This document shows positions 10,882 to 20,487 of a stretch of DNA of 64,000 bases, piece by piece (the first letter of the stretch is position 1; every line of letters begins with the position of its first letter). The notes beneath the pieces were generated by a model. The model saw only the letters and a program-made list of their open reading frames with translations, was not told the origin of the DNA and did not search any database. A program made the position numbers and the translations under genes. Source of the DNA: Xenorhabdus ehlersii (GTDB lineage: Bacteria > Pseudomonadota > Gammaproteobacteria > Enterobacterales > Enterobacteriaceae); NCBI RefSeq assembly GCF_003610465.1, contig NZ_RAQI01000001.1, forward strand, positions 124,001 to 188,000, written 5' to 3'.

Positions 10882-12132
10882 TTAAACCCAACGTCGGATC
10901 ACCATCGAGGTATTGATTCCACCAAAGGCAAAGTTATTGCTTTGGATAAACTCGGTTTGGATTTTACGGGGCTGGTGCATAATGTAATCCAATTCGCCAC
11001 AAGCGGGATCAATCTCGTTGAGATTGATTGTTGGGGCAAACCAGCCTTCATTCATCATTTCCAGGCTCAACCATGCTTCAAGGGCACCACACGCGCCCAG
11101 CGTATGGCCGAAATAGCTTTTCAGTGAAGAGATAGGTGTTTGGTTGCCAAAAATATTGGCAGTCGCTTGACTCTCTGCCACATCTCCCCGATCGGTTGCA
11201 GTACCGTGAGCGCTGATATAACCGATATCGGCTGGCTGCAAGCTTGCTGATTTCAGTGCCATTTCAATGCATATCTGCATGGTTTCCGATTTTGGTTGGG
11301 TAATATGGGAAGCATCACAGTTAGTGGCAAATCCGATGATTTCACCATAAATCTTGGCACCACGTGCTTTGGCGTGCTCCAATTCTTCAAGGATCAATGT
11401 ACCCGCACCTTCACCAATTACCAGTCCATCACGGTTAACATCAAATGGAGAAGGTGTGGTTTTCGGCACTGCATTTTTCTGGCTGGTGGCGAACAGCGTA
11501 TCAAATACTGCCGCTTCGGATGGACACAACTCTTCAGCGCCACCTGCGACCATAACAGTTTGATAACCATGGCGGATAGCTTCCCAAGCGTACCCAATTG
11601 CTTGACTGCCAGATGTACAGGCACTTGAGGTTGGGATCACTCTGCCACGTAAGCCAAAGAACAGACCTGTGTTAACCGCAGTCGTATGGGGCATCATTTG
11701 CACATAGGTTGTGCCTGTGATGTTATTAGTGTGTTTTTCAGTCAGCATGGTGGCAAATTCGCTGACAGGTTTAGTACTGCCCGTAGAAGAACCATAGGCA
11801 ATACCCGTTTCTCCGTTAGTCAGTATTGGATCATTGAGCAAGCCCGCCATCTCTAAGGCCAGCTCTGTGGCACGCGTTGACATCAGGGAAACACGTCCCA
11901 TAGAACGAATGCGTTTGCGGGTATAATGTTCGGGTAAAATAAAATCCGTAACCGGTGCCCCAAGATGGGTATTAAGCCCATCATATTCTGCCCATGCTGG
12001 CATCTGTTGAACGGCATTAATGCCTGCTTTCAATCCTGTGGAAACAGATTGCCAATTGTGCCCCAATGCGGTAATGCCGCCCATTCCCGTAATCACTACC
12101 CTGCGAGGCTGGAATATCGCATCGTACTTCAT
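10882..12132 (-). CDS. apeR: Aryl polyene beta-ketoacyl-ACP synthase ApeR
   Basis: A 416-residue FabF-type ketosynthase with an intact Cys-His-His triad (C172 in TSSACTSGSQ, H309 in SAHGTATDRGD, H343 in YFGHTLGACGA). In APE type II PKS systems one such KS is thought to start or support elongation of the polyene with malonyl-ACP. It is the last gene of the operon, overlapping apeQ by ATGA. The symbol follows the order A-R recalled for the Xenorhabdus ape cluster, in which R is the terminal KS. The lettering is from memory. Confidence 0.88.
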   Translation of the reverse strand: MKYDAIFQPRRVVITGMGGITALGHNWQSVSTGLKAGINAVQQMPAWAEYDGLNTHLGAPVTDFILPEHYTRKRIRSMGRVSLMSTRATELALEMAGLLNDPILTNGETGIAYGSSTGSTKPVSEFATMLTEKHTNNITGTTYVQMMPHTTAVNTGLFFGLRGRVIPTSSACTSGSQAIGYAWEAIRHGYQTVMVAGGAEELCPSEAAVFDTLFATSQKNAVPKTTPSPFDVNRDGLVIGEGAGTLILEELEHAKARGAKIYGEIIGFATNCDASHITQPKSETMQICIEMALKSASLQPADIGYISAHGTATDRGDVAESQATANIFGNQTPISSLKSYFGHTLGACGALEAWLSLEMMNEGWFAPTINLNEIDPACGELDYIMHQPRKIQTEFIQSNNFAFGGINTSMVIRRWV

Positions 12133-12857
12133 AGCATCCCTCCGTTGATTGAGATAACTTGACGGGTTACATATCCCGCAATATCAGACATCAGGTAGCT
12201 GGCAAGACCAGCCACTTCTTCCACTTGTCCTATGCGTTTCATTGGGATCATATTCATCGCTTCTTTTAAAGCCACTTCTTCCATTTGAATCATGTCTGTC
12301 CCAATCAAGCCTGGTGCAATACAGTTCACGGTGATTTTTCTTTTCGCCAATTCGATTGCCAGCGCTTTTGTTGCGCCGATAATCCCTGCTTTAGCTGCGC
12401 TGTAATTGACTTGTCCACGGTTGCCCATCAAACCAGATACGGATGATAAGGTAATGATTCGTCCTCCCTGACGTAAGCCGATCATCGGCATGATGCAAGG
12501 GTGAATAACATTGTAGAAGCCATCTAAATTGGTATGAATGACACTGTCCCAGTCATTGCCTTCCAGGGCTGGGAAAGCACCATCTTTGGCTATCCCGGCA
12601 TTGCAGATGATGCCATAGTAAGCGCCGTGAGTTTCGATGTCTTTTTCCAGTTTTTCACGGCAGGTTGTTCGATCTGAAACATCAAAATTCAGAATACGAC
12701 CACTCCCCCCGTTTGCCTGAATGTGTTCCAGTGTCTCTTCCGCGCCTTTAGCGTCGCGGTGATAATGCACGATGACAGTAAAACCATCTGCCGCCAGTTG
12801 GCAGGCAATCGCTCTGCCTATCCCTTTGCTGGCACCAGTCACGAGAACTGAACGCAT
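12129..12857 (-). CDS. apeQ: Aryl polyene 3-ketoacyl-ACP reductase ApeQ
   Basis: A 242-residue FabG-type short-chain dehydrogenase: cofactor motif TGASKGIGRA at 7-16, NAG at 86-88, catalytic serines in LSSVSG near 138 and the YSAAK motif with Y152 and K156. It reduces the beta-keto group of the growing ACP-bound polyene with NADPH. Overlaps the preceding apeP stop as TAATG and the following apeR start as ATGA, so translation is coupled within the pigment operon. Confidence 0.9.
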   Translation of the reverse strand: MRSVLVTGASKGIGRAIACQLAADGFTVIVHYHRDAKGAEETLEHIQANGGSGRILNFDVSDRTTCREKLEKDIETHGAYYGIICNAGIAKDGAFPALEGNDWDSVIHTNLDGFYNVIHPCIMPMIGLRQGGRIITLSSVSGLMGNRGQVNYSAAKAGIIGATKALAIELAKRKITVNCIAPGLIGTDMIQMEEVALKEAMNMIPMKRIGQVEEVAGLASYLMSDIAGYVTRQVISINGGML

Positions 12858-13336
12858 TATGCTACTCCATCCTGTTTATTTATGAGTTGTGTGAGTTCTG
12901 TTTTGTTAGGTTGGTAGGTGTTCAGACGGCCTGTCACCAGTACAGTGCCATTGCAACTGATTTCACCTTCAAAACTGCCAAATTTTTCATCTTGCAGTAA
13001 TAAATTCATCTGGATATCCAATACACTACCTGGTATGAACGTGGGTACTTGGCACCGTACTGCACGCCCGCCCAGTAACATGCCCAGTGCGGAATCTTCC
13101 TCTTTTCTTTCCCTGCGGTGCCAGCCAGACCAGACCCCAATGGTCTGGGCCATGATTTCAATGGCAAACCAACCCGGCAAATGGCCTTCTTCATTGAGAA
13201 AAGGGGATAAAACTCCATCTTGGCTGACTGTGACCTGACAATGGACATGGTTGCTGGATACGTTGATCACCTTTTCCAGTAACACCATGGGCGCTTCATG
13301 TGGGAGATAACGATCTACCGATAAGTAGTCAGACAT
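12857..13336 (-). CDS. apeP: Aryl polyene dehydratase subunit ApeP (hotdog fold)
   Basis: A 159-residue hotdog-fold protein of the FabA/FabZ-like APE dehydratase type (YLPHEAPMVLLEKV at the start, LPGWFAIEIMAQTIGVWSGW around 63-82). In APE systems ApeP works as a complex with ApeI to dehydrate 3-hydroxyacyl-ACP into the conjugated polyene. The ATG at 13336 overlaps the apeO stop (TAATG). The 35-residue longer reading runs back into apeO and is rejected. Confidence 0.82.
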   Translation of the reverse strand: MSDYLSVDRYLPHEAPMVLLEKVINVSSNHVHCQVTVSQDGVLSPFLNEEGHLPGWFAIEIMAQTIGVWSGWHRRERKEEDSALGMLLGGRAVRCQVPTFIPGSVLDIQMNLLLQDEKFGSFEGEISCNGTVLVTGRLNTYQPNKTELTQLINKQDGVA

Positions 13337-14517
13337 TATGCCACTCCCAATATCAGGCTGGTATTGTTGCCACCAAAGGCAAAAGAATTTGACATGACAA
13401 TCGGTTTTTTCAGTGGTTGTGGTTGGCTTAGCAAGCCACAAGCAGGCAATGAAGTATCTATGCTTGAGCGTGAAAAATCCTGCGCAGGCAGTGGCAAGTT
13501 ATGTGTTAGCAGTAGCCAGCAAAGTCCGGCTTCACAGGCACCTGCGGCGCCAAGAGTATGGCCGGTTAGATACTTGGTGGAGCTGCATGGCGTGTGTTCA
13601 CCAAAAATCTGATTGATAACAATCGATTCCATCTGATCATTTAATTTCGTGCCTGTTCCGTGCAGGTTAATATAACCGATCTCGGCCGGAGAGAGTCCGG
13701 CACTTCCCAGTGCCATGTTGATTGCTTCAATGGCACCTTTCCCTTCAGGATGAGGGGCTGACATATGCCATGCGTCGCTTGATTCTCCTACGCCGAGTAA
13801 GGCTATCGGCTGAGGTTCCCGTGTTAGCAGCAGTAATGTTGAGGCTTCTCCAATAGTAATGCCCTGGCGCTCCTCACAAAAAGGTTCACATAAGGTTGGG
13901 GAAATGGATTCCAGGCTATTGAACCCATTGATTGGCATACGGCTCAATGTGTCCGCACCACCAACAATGGCGACATCCACCAGCCCCATTTCAATCAAGC
14001 GTTGACCACTGATAATCGCCCGTGAACTGGATGAACAGGCGGTAGAGAGGGTAAATGCAGGCCCATCAATACTCAGGTAACTAGCAAGAAAGCGGGAAGG
14101 ATCGCCCAACTCTTGTTGGTAATAATGGTAATGCTCATCGTATTGCTGATGCATTGATTGTTGATGAATTGTGCGGCTGACATGCTGATCACCTTCGTTG
14201 AGGCCGGATGTGCTGGTTCCCATAATTACAGCGATGCGTTCCTGACCATAACGAGCGATGGCTTCGTCCACTTGTGGTTTTATTTGCATCAAGGCAGCCA
14301 GTAACAAACGATTATTACGGCTGTTATGCTGAAACAGGCTGTCAGGAATGACGGGTAGTTCACCGTCAACGCCGCCCAGGCAGCAGGTTTTGTCGGGTTG
14401 TAACCAGCCTGCACGTTCATACATACCAGGCGCTTGATTGAGCACTAGATTCTGCGCAATCTCATCCACATTATTGCCCAAGGCATTGAGCATACCCACA
14501 GCAGAAATATAAATCAT
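13336..14517 (-). CDS. apeO: Aryl polyene ketosynthase ApeO (KS alpha)
   Basis: A 393-residue ketosynthase with an intact triad: C161 in TLSTACSSSSRA, H286 in INLHGTGTKLND and H320 in LTGHTLGAAGACEA. In characterised APE machinery ApeO pairs with the CLF-like ApeC to extend the chain with malonyl units. Its sequence is divergent from ApeR, so the two KS proteins of this operon are not recent duplicates. Sits between the lipoprotein apeN (gap three bases) and apeP (overlap). Confidence 0.87.
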   Translation of the reverse strand: MIYISAVGMLNALGNNVDEIAQNLVLNQAPGMYERAGWLQPDKTCCLGGVDGELPVIPDSLFQHNSRNNRLLLAALMQIKPQVDEAIARYGQERIAVIMGTSTSGLNEGDQHVSRTIHQQSMHQQYDEHYHYYQQELGDPSRFLASYLSIDGPAFTLSTACSSSSRAIISGQRLIEMGLVDVAIVGGADTLSRMPINGFNSLESISPTLCEPFCEERQGITIGEASTLLLLTREPQPIALLGVGESSDAWHMSAPHPEGKGAIEAINMALGSAGLSPAEIGYINLHGTGTKLNDQMESIVINQIFGEHTPCSSTKYLTGHTLGAAGACEAGLCWLLLTHNLPLPAQDFSRSSIDTSLPACGLLSQPQPLKKPIVMSNSFAFGGNNTSLILGVA

Positions 14518-14520
14518 GTT

Positions 14521-15084
14521 TTACTCTTCCAGATGCTGAATGGCGATGTCATAACCGAAAACGAATTGCTGGACGCGAATCGGGCGTCGTTTGCCATTTT
14601 GAGTATCATAATGAATTTCTGTGATTAATTTCCCTTTTTTGTCATGCAGTTGGCGGAGATTACCGCTATCCTTGAGCCTCCAGCCATCGGGCAGTCGGTT
14701 TTGCCAGGCGGAAGCAGGCCAGTAACTGAACATAATATCGGCCAGGACTTGGTTGGCAGGGGGAAGTTCTGGCAAGATAATGGATTGTTCGGTATGAACG
14801 CCATTTTTGTCGTAATCTAATTTGAACAACCGGATACCCAGCGAAGACAACCCCGCCAATGACAAGTGTTGCTCATTGGCATCAAGCAGCACAATCAATG
14901 ATTGTTGTTTGCCTTTTACTGTAGCTGTTAACAGTTGCTGTTCATTAATGGCAGGCGTTATGGTCGGCTCTGGTAATGCAACGCGTACACCTGGTTTCAG
15001 CCATGCGCTGGGTGTGCCGTTTTGCGGAGCGTTCGTACAAGCTGCCAGCAGGCAGGTCAGAGACAGGATGAATAACCGTATCAT
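14521..15084 (-). CDS. apeN: APE-associated outer-membrane lipoprotein ApeN (DUF3261-like)
   Basis: A 187-residue lipoprotein: signal peptide MIRLFILSLTCLLAACTN with lipobox LLAAC (acylated Cys16) and +2 Thr, suggesting outer-membrane sorting. The body ends with the conserved RPIRVQQFVFGYDIAIQ. Its place after the LolA-like and MMPL exporter genes implies a role in moving the lipid-linked aryl polyene to the outer membrane. The ATG at 15084 overlaps the apeM stop (ATGA) and creates the signal peptide. The longer ORF is a read-through into apeM. Confidence 0.78.
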   Translation of the reverse strand: MIRLFILSLTCLLAACTNAPQNGTPSAWLKPGVRVALPEPTITPAINEQQLLTATVKGKQQSLIVLLDANEQHLSLAGLSSLGIRLFKLDYDKNGVHTEQSIILPELPPANQVLADIMFSYWPASAWQNRLPDGWRLKDSGNLRQLHDKKGKLITEIHYDTQNGKRRPIRVQQFVFGYDIAIQHLEE

Positions 15085-17405
15085 AATTGCTTTTTCCTTT
15101 TTTGGCGTTTCGCTATTGCCAGCGGTGATAGCAGGAAAGCAGTCAAGACCCCGCTGCACAACACGATGCCAAAGCTACTGATTGCCTGGGTGCTACTGAA
15201 CATCAACATGCCCAGTGTGAGCAATGACGTACACATTGCTACGCTGATGGCTAATAGAGAAGTCAGCGGAGTACTGCGAGGATTGCTGAAAAACAGGGTG
15301 TAATTGATGCCAATGCCAAGCACCAGAACCAGAGCTAATATCGAAAATAAGTTAAGGCTATGACCACTAAAACCGAGAACGGCCAGTCCACAGCCAAGGG
15401 ACAGCAGTGATGGTAATATGCTGATGACACCACGACGCGGACCAAGCCGTGCTATGTAACTGATGGCGATCAGCATGACTGAACCTGCCAACAACCAGCC
15501 AAGTAGGGTTCGATAAAACTGAAACATCTCATCGAAAGCCAGTTTGCGATCAACCCAACTCACTCCTTTCTGGTTTTCTGCCAATTGGCGCATCAATACA
15601 CTGTTTTTAATGCCATTTACGGGAAGCAGCACGCCGCTGTGACCATTTGGCAGGGTTATCCACATCAAACGCCAACCTTCACTGACGACACTATTGAGCC
15701 AGTCATTCGGTGTGACGGTCATAGCGTGAATATCGGGCTGTTTCACTATTAAACCTGCTTCTGTCAGGCGAGCAACGATATTGGGGCTGGCGGTCTTGAG
15801 CAGAGCAAGATCCTGATGTTGCTGAGCAAGAGAGGAGAGAGGGAATCGTTGGTAATGGCTGATATTCCCTTGCTGTTTTTCTGCATCCAATTTGGGAATA
15901 AAGGATTCCAGCCGTTGCAGCGTTTGTTCTGCATTATCACCATAAATAACGAACCATTTCTGATCACTTCGCTGTCCGGTTAGTGCTGCAATGCGTTTTT
16001 CCTGTTGATGAATATCCTGTGGCAGAGCCTGTAATTGGGCAATGTCATCATTGATTTGTAAACGGGAAATTCCCAGCACGGCAAAAATCGCCAATATTGT
16101 GGGCAATCCCATATAAAACAGCCGATTGTGTCTCCATAACGCCAGCCAACGCATTAACATGATCATAGCCGGAATGGGGCGCACGGGCAGGTTTTTAGCA
16201 AGTCGCGGATACCAGCAGACGACAGTCAAACAAGAAGCGGTTAAACCTGCAGCAGCAAATACAGCCAATTGGCGCAGGCCAGGAAAAGGCGCAAACATCA
16301 TGATGAGATAGGCAATAACGGTTGTTGCCAATGCCATTAATAAGGCAGGCAAGACCTTTCGCATACTTTGCCACGACGTCACTTCCTGACCATGTACCAT
16401 GCGTTCTGTTAGATAGTAAATAGCATAGTCAGCAGAAATGCCGATGATACTGATGCTCATTACCAGCGTCATGAAATGAAGTTCGCCAAAGACACCCAAA
16501 GTCACTACAGTCCCTGCTAAGGCACCGATACTGATGGATAGAACGCACAGCAATAAAGGTTTCAGGGAGCGAAAAACACCATAGATGAGTAGCAATACAC
16601 CAAGCACTGTGGCGCTGCCCAATGTTGAAATATCGTGTTTTGCCTGTTGGGTAGCGTAATCGCTGTAAAACAGGGTGCCCCGTGAAATCACTTTGGCATC
16701 AGGAAATTGAGCTTCCAGAGACTGCTGCAACTTACTCAATTCAGTGACAGCATGATGGCCTTGCTGCATATCAAAGGAAGAGCTTTTTAGCTCTCCATGA
16801 AGTAAATACCAGCTTCTTCCGGCATTATCTTTGGCAACTAACCAGCCATTTTGGAGCCGCAACTGGCTGGATGTCTGCTGGAGTGCCAGCTGTGAGCCTC
16901 TGACCAGCATTAAGGGGTCATTATTAAGTTCTTGCCCGCTGACACCAGAAAAAGCGGAATAAACCTGAGACAGTATCCAGTTTGCCTGTTGATTGCCTCC
17001 ATCTTTCAGTCTGTCACGGGTAGCAGGATCGAGCATCGCATTGCGGTGTTCATAGTAAAAACGCCCCCATGCTTGTTGTTGCTCTGCTGTCATTGGCCCT
17101 TTGACATTGGTCAGAAATGGTGTTTTTTGCAAATACTCCAGCCAGTATTGGGCAGGGGTGGTATCCTCTTTTTTTCCAGGGCTAACCATCCACACCAATT
17201 GGCGATCAAGGCGTTGCATGAACTCTTCTTGCAAGGCAGGTGGCATGTTTCCGGCACTTTGTGCAGGCAATAAGGCTAATACGCTGGTAGATAGGCGGGA
17301 TTGAGGTAATAAGAATGCCAGCAATATCAGAAGGATAGTGCATGTTAACAGCCAGAGTAGTGCCAACAGATGTGGCTCAGAATTTGAAGTATTGTTCTTC
17401 TTCAT
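15081..17405 (-). CDS. apeM: MMPL/RND-type exporter ApeM of the aryl polyene pathway
   Basis: A 774-residue RND-superfamily protein of the MMPL/hopanoid-exporter type: one N-terminal helix, a large periplasmic domain (about 45-255), five to six helices with SIIGISADYAIYYLTE, a second periplasmic domain (about 445-620) and a second helix set with LVLGIGINYTLFF. Paired D/Y residues in these two motifs are typical of proton-driven RND transporters. Inferred to move the aryl polyene lipid across the inner membrane. Overlaps apeL and apeN. Confidence 0.88.
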   Translation of the reverse strand: MKKNNTSNSEPHLLALLWLLTCTILLILLAFLLPQSRLSTSVLALLPAQSAGNMPPALQEEFMQRLDRQLVWMVSPGKKEDTTPAQYWLEYLQKTPFLTNVKGPMTAEQQQAWGRFYYEHRNAMLDPATRDRLKDGGNQQANWILSQVYSAFSGVSGQELNNDPLMLVRGSQLALQQTSSQLRLQNGWLVAKDNAGRSWYLLHGELKSSSFDMQQGHHAVTELSKLQQSLEAQFPDAKVISRGTLFYSDYATQQAKHDISTLGSATVLGVLLLIYGVFRSLKPLLLCVLSISIGALAGTVVTLGVFGELHFMTLVMSISIIGISADYAIYYLTERMVHGQEVTSWQSMRKVLPALLMALATTVIAYLIMMFAPFPGLRQLAVFAAAGLTASCLTVVCWYPRLAKNLPVRPIPAMIMLMRWLALWRHNRLFYMGLPTILAIFAVLGISRLQINDDIAQLQALPQDIHQQEKRIAALTGQRSDQKWFVIYGDNAEQTLQRLESFIPKLDAEKQQGNISHYQRFPLSSLAQQHQDLALLKTASPNIVARLTEAGLIVKQPDIHAMTVTPNDWLNSVVSEGWRLMWITLPNGHSGVLLPVNGIKNSVLMRQLAENQKGVSWVDRKLAFDEMFQFYRTLLGWLLAGSVMLIAISYIARLGPRRGVISILPSLLSLGCGLAVLGFSGHSLNLFSILALVLVLGIGINYTLFFSNPRSTPLTSLLAISVAMCTSLLTLGMLMFSSTQAISSFGIVLCSGVLTAFLLSPLAIAKRQKRKKQL

Positions 17406-18000
17406 GACTTAGAGTCTCTGGTGTTAATCGGTGTTGGGTAAAAGAGAGTTCGGTACGATCACCTTGACGATCGGTCAGTAAAATAGCATCAAGGTTAGTT
17501 TGGCCGTTTAGCGTAATTGCGGTGAAAAGTTTATCCAAAGGAGACGTTTTAGGTGTCAGTATCAAGCGCCATTTTTCTTGCCCAAGATCGTTGAATTCGG
17601 TTTTGAAATTTTCTTCCAGCACTGCCCGATCGGTCTGAAACAGGGCACGCATCAAGTGGTTGAACTGAAACATTTGTGGATTGGAATCAGCGGTGATCAC
17701 CTGTGGTGCTTGCCCTGACATGACTTGCACCATATGGTTGTCATCCAGTAACAGGGTCAGTGGAAACGGTTTTTGCTGATGCCACCATAGCCCTTTATGT
17801 TGTGAAACCAGCATTTCACCACTGGAAGACAAAGGATGAGGCATACCCTGAATTTGCCGTACTTGTGTGAAGTTCGCTCGCACAACCGGCTGATGAGCAA
17901 ACCGCTGTTGTAATTCCTCAAGGGTAATGGCATATGCCATGTTATTGATTGTCATAAAACTTGTTGTCAGGAACAGCAGTATCCAGTGCCATTTTTTCAC
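17377..18000 (-). CDS. apeL: LolA-like periplasmic carrier ApeL
   Basis: A 207-residue protein with a Sec signal peptide (cleavage likely after NNMAYA, residue 24) followed by a LolA-like lipoprotein-carrier fold: ANFTQVRQIQGMPHPLSSSG and GLWWHQQKPFPLTLLLDD are typical beta-strand segments. Predicted to ferry the aryl polyene lipid through the periplasm. It starts with GTG overlapping the apeK stop (GTGA), and its 3' end overlaps apeM by about 29 bases. Confidence 0.82.
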   Translation of the reverse strand: MKKWHWILLFLTTSFMTINNMAYAITLEELQQRFAHQPVVRANFTQVRQIQGMPHPLSSSGEMLVSQHKGLWWHQQKPFPLTLLLDDNHMVQVMSGQAPQVITADSNPQMFQFNHLMRALFQTDRAVLEENFKTEFNDLGQEKWRLILTPKTSPLDKLFTAITLNGQTNLDAILLTDRQGDRTELSFTQHRLTPETLSHEEEQYFKF

Positions 18001-18419
18001 GGTCTGACCCCCATACGTTCGAATAGAATGTCTGGGCTGACAAAGCTCATTTCTTGTGTTTCTTTAGAAACGGCGACCTGAATGGTGTAGCCTGCGGTTG
18101 TTTTTTTGCCACTTGCTGCATTAAAAATCTGATAAGCAATTTTCAGGCGGTTTTCAAACTCTTCGATAGTGGCTCTGATACGTATTTTTTGTTCAAAGAG
18201 TACTGGGGCACGGTACTTGATTTTGGCGTCAACGACAGGCCAAACATAGCCGGATTCACGCATTTCTCGATAACCATAATTGAGTTGATTCATCAGTGCT
18301 TCACGGGCAATTTCAAAATAGCGAAAGTAATTTCCATGCCAAACAACGCCCATTGGATCAGCATCATGAAATGGCACAGTGAGTTCAATCTCGGCAGTAA
18401 AACGAGGATCGGTCAGCAT
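17997..18419 (-). CDS. apeK: 4HBT-family thioesterase ApeK
   Basis: A 140-residue hotdog-fold 4-hydroxybenzoyl-CoA thioesterase-family protein. The active-site segment HDADPMGVVWHGNYFRYFE (D21 before Pro as probable catalytic Asp) is intact. Within the pigment operon it most likely releases or proofreads acyl-ACP intermediates, or releases the finished polyene for attachment. A second, distinct 4HBT thioesterase occurs in the catabolic operon at about 40.8 kb. Confidence 0.83.
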   Translation of the reverse strand: MLTDPRFTAEIELTVPFHDADPMGVVWHGNYFRYFEIAREALMNQLNYGYREMRESGYVWPVVDAKIKYRAPVLFEQKIRIRATIEEFENRLKIAYQIFNAASGKKTTAGYTIQVAVSKETQEMSFVSPDILFERMGVRP

Positions 18420-18421
18420 TT

Positions 18422-20137
18422 TTATTCCTTATTGGTTCGGGCAGACGGTAATTGCCAAAAATCGAAAAAGTTAAACCAATCGAGCGGGGATTGCAGGGCA
18501 TAATGTTCCAGGCGGGAAGCGTAGAGATCCACAGCTTGCTGTAACGCCTGTTCTCTTTGTTTACGTGGCAGTTCCAGGGGATTGGCAAAGTGCTCACAAT
18601 AAATTTTGAATTGGTTATTTTGCCGGAGAGCGAACATCAACAACACTGGGCAACGCAACACGGCAGCAAGGATAAATGGCCCTTGCGGAAAGGGGGCAGG
18701 ATGACCGAGAAATTGGCTCCATACAATGCGCTGGGAGTTACCTCTGGCGGGATTAACGGCAATCCGATCACCGACAATGGCGACCCATTCGCCAGCGTCA
18801 ATTTTTTCTTTCAGCATGATAGCGGTATCGGCTCCTACATCCGTGACGGGCAATAAATTGATCCCCGCTTGTGGTGAAACTTCTTCAATGATCTGTTTGA
18901 AACGTTGAGCATGTTCAGTAAAAACCAATGCATTGATAGTCTGTTTACCCGCTTGTTGTGCCAGTGCCCGGCAGACTTCAATGTCTCCCAAATGTGAAAC
19001 GAGCAGCAGTTTCCCACCTGAGTCGCCATCCAAAAGCGTTTGTTCTGCACCCTGCGCAAACTCAATATCTTTTCCCCATTTCAGATCACCACGCCAGCTT
19101 GCGATTTTATCCAGCATGGCTCTGCCAAAACGCAGGTAGTGGCGGTAACTATCAAGGTCTGGTGGAATAGCAATACCTTTGTGCTGCAAGGTTTGTTTTA
19201 GTCTTTCAAGGTATTGGCTGGATGCCTGACGTTGTGAGCCGCCAGTTGCCCAAAAATAGCCAACAACAGGGTAGAGCAACCACTCAAAAGGCTTGCGTCC
19301 GAACCATCGATAGACCGTCAGCATGAACTTCATGCCTAACAACCCTTTGCGTTCTTGAATATCTGACCAATGGCAGTGATTACGCCATAATCGTTTACGC
19401 CATAATAATGAAGGTATGCGCGGTAACATGCCGAAAAACAGGCGGGTATGCATCCATGAAATGCTGAGGTTATCTCTCAAAGCATCAAAATGGGATAAAC
19501 CATTTTCAGGGTAAGTGACTTTTGTTGGCACAAATTTACTTTCTGTTCCCTGCCAATAAAGCCGTACCATGATTTCAATATCAAAATCCATGCGATGACC
19601 GACATCTTTGTTAGCCAACAGTTGTAGCGTGGGTATCAATGGATAGACACGAAAGCCACACATACTGTCTTTAATAGACAAAGAAAGTGTTTCCACCCAA
19701 ACCCAGAAATGGGTGATATAGCGTCCATAAAGACGGGATTTTGGTACGGAAACATCATATTTAGGACTGCCGGAAATTAAGTGATCGGGATACTGCTGCG
19801 CCTTTGCCAAAAATAGAGGAATATCTTCAAGGCAATGTTGACCATCGGCATCAACTTGTAAAGCATGGCTATACCCTGAATCCGCGGCTGCCCGCATTCC
19901 TGCCATGACGGCACCACCCTTGCCCTGATTATGTGTAAGGCGGATAAGTGTTACATTAGGAACGGATTTGGCTAAATTCTCAAGACGGTGTTGAGTATCG
20001 GCTTCACTGCCATCATCCACGATAAAACAGTGGAGATGATAAGGGGATAACCTTTCCAGTACCGCAGGCATGGTTATGCCGTGGTTATAACAAGGAATAA
20101 TCACACAGGGTGTAATCGTATTCACACTCACTGACAT
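18422..20137 (-). CDS. apeJ: Bifunctional glycosyltransferase family 2 / acyltransferase ApeJ
   Basis: A 571-residue fusion. Residues 1-240 are a GT-A glycosyltransferase family 2 domain (IPCYNHGITMPAVLERL, DDGSEADT near 41, DADGQHCLEDIP near 98). Residues about 300-560 are an LpxL/HtrB-like acyltransferase domain (VSHLGDIEVCRAL and VAIVGDRIAVNP). Together they probably build or decorate the lipid anchor that holds the aryl polyene in the outer membrane. The GT/AT fusion is a hallmark of APE clusters. Confidence 0.87.
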   Translation of the reverse strand: MSVSVNTITPCVIIPCYNHGITMPAVLERLSPYHLHCFIVDDGSEADTQHRLENLAKSVPNVTLIRLTHNQGKGGAVMAGMRAAADSGYSHALQVDADGQHCLEDIPLFLAKAQQYPDHLISGSPKYDVSVPKSRLYGRYITHFWVWVETLSLSIKDSMCGFRVYPLIPTLQLLANKDVGHRMDFDIEIMVRLYWQGTESKFVPTKVTYPENGLSHFDALRDNLSISWMHTRLFFGMLPRIPSLLWRKRLWRNHCHWSDIQERKGLLGMKFMLTVYRWFGRKPFEWLLYPVVGYFWATGGSQRQASSQYLERLKQTLQHKGIAIPPDLDSYRHYLRFGRAMLDKIASWRGDLKWGKDIEFAQGAEQTLLDGDSGGKLLLVSHLGDIEVCRALAQQAGKQTINALVFTEHAQRFKQIIEEVSPQAGINLLPVTDVGADTAIMLKEKIDAGEWVAIVGDRIAVNPARGNSQRIVWSQFLGHPAPFPQGPFILAAVLRCPVLLMFALRQNNQFKIYCEHFANPLELPRKQREQALQQAVDLYASRLEHYALQSPLDWFNFFDFWQLPSARTNKE

Positions 20138-20487
20138 AGCTTTATTTTTCCCTGGCTTGCAGTCTGGCCTTCGCTTCCGTTCTGGGCTGCTACGTCATAA
20201 TGGAAGGTTAGGAGGTTCTTTTTTTCGTCCCATTTGATGTTCAATCGCAGTTTATCGCCTGGTTGCAGAGGGAACTGGAATTTCACCATTTCAATCGAAG
20301 AGAAAGACCAGTTCGGTACCAACAAGGTTTGGGCGTAATGCATGACCCAATCGATTTGAGCTACTCCCGGCAGAAGTGGCTGAATGGGAAAATGCCCCCG
20401 GAACCAGTCCAAATTGGGATCTAAATACAGTTGTACAGTGATCTCATTTGGGGCAGGTTGCTCGCGATGAATTTCAATGGGTTTCAT
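20128..20487 (-). CDS. apeI: Aryl polyene dehydratase subunit ApeI (hotdog fold)
   Basis: A 119-residue FabZ-like hotdog protein: LDWFRGHFPIQPLLPGVAQI near residue 25 is the FabA/FabZ active-site region including the catalytic HFP histidine. ApeI partners with ApeP in dehydration of the nascent polyene. ATG at 20487 overlaps the end of apeH by 14 bases. The 15-residue longer reading lies wholly inside apeH coding sequence. Confidence 0.83.
   Translation of the reverse strand: MKPIEIHREQPAPNEITVQLYLDPNLDWFRGHFPIQPLLPGVAQIDWVMHYAQTLLVPNWSFSSIEMVKFQFPLQPGDKLRLNIKWDEKKNLLTFHYDVAAQNGSEGQTASQGKIKLCQ

Noticed and set aside
13006-13248. Open frames inside apeP and other ape genes on both strands
   Set aside because: Shadow frames of well-supported overlapping genes with no family resemblance.
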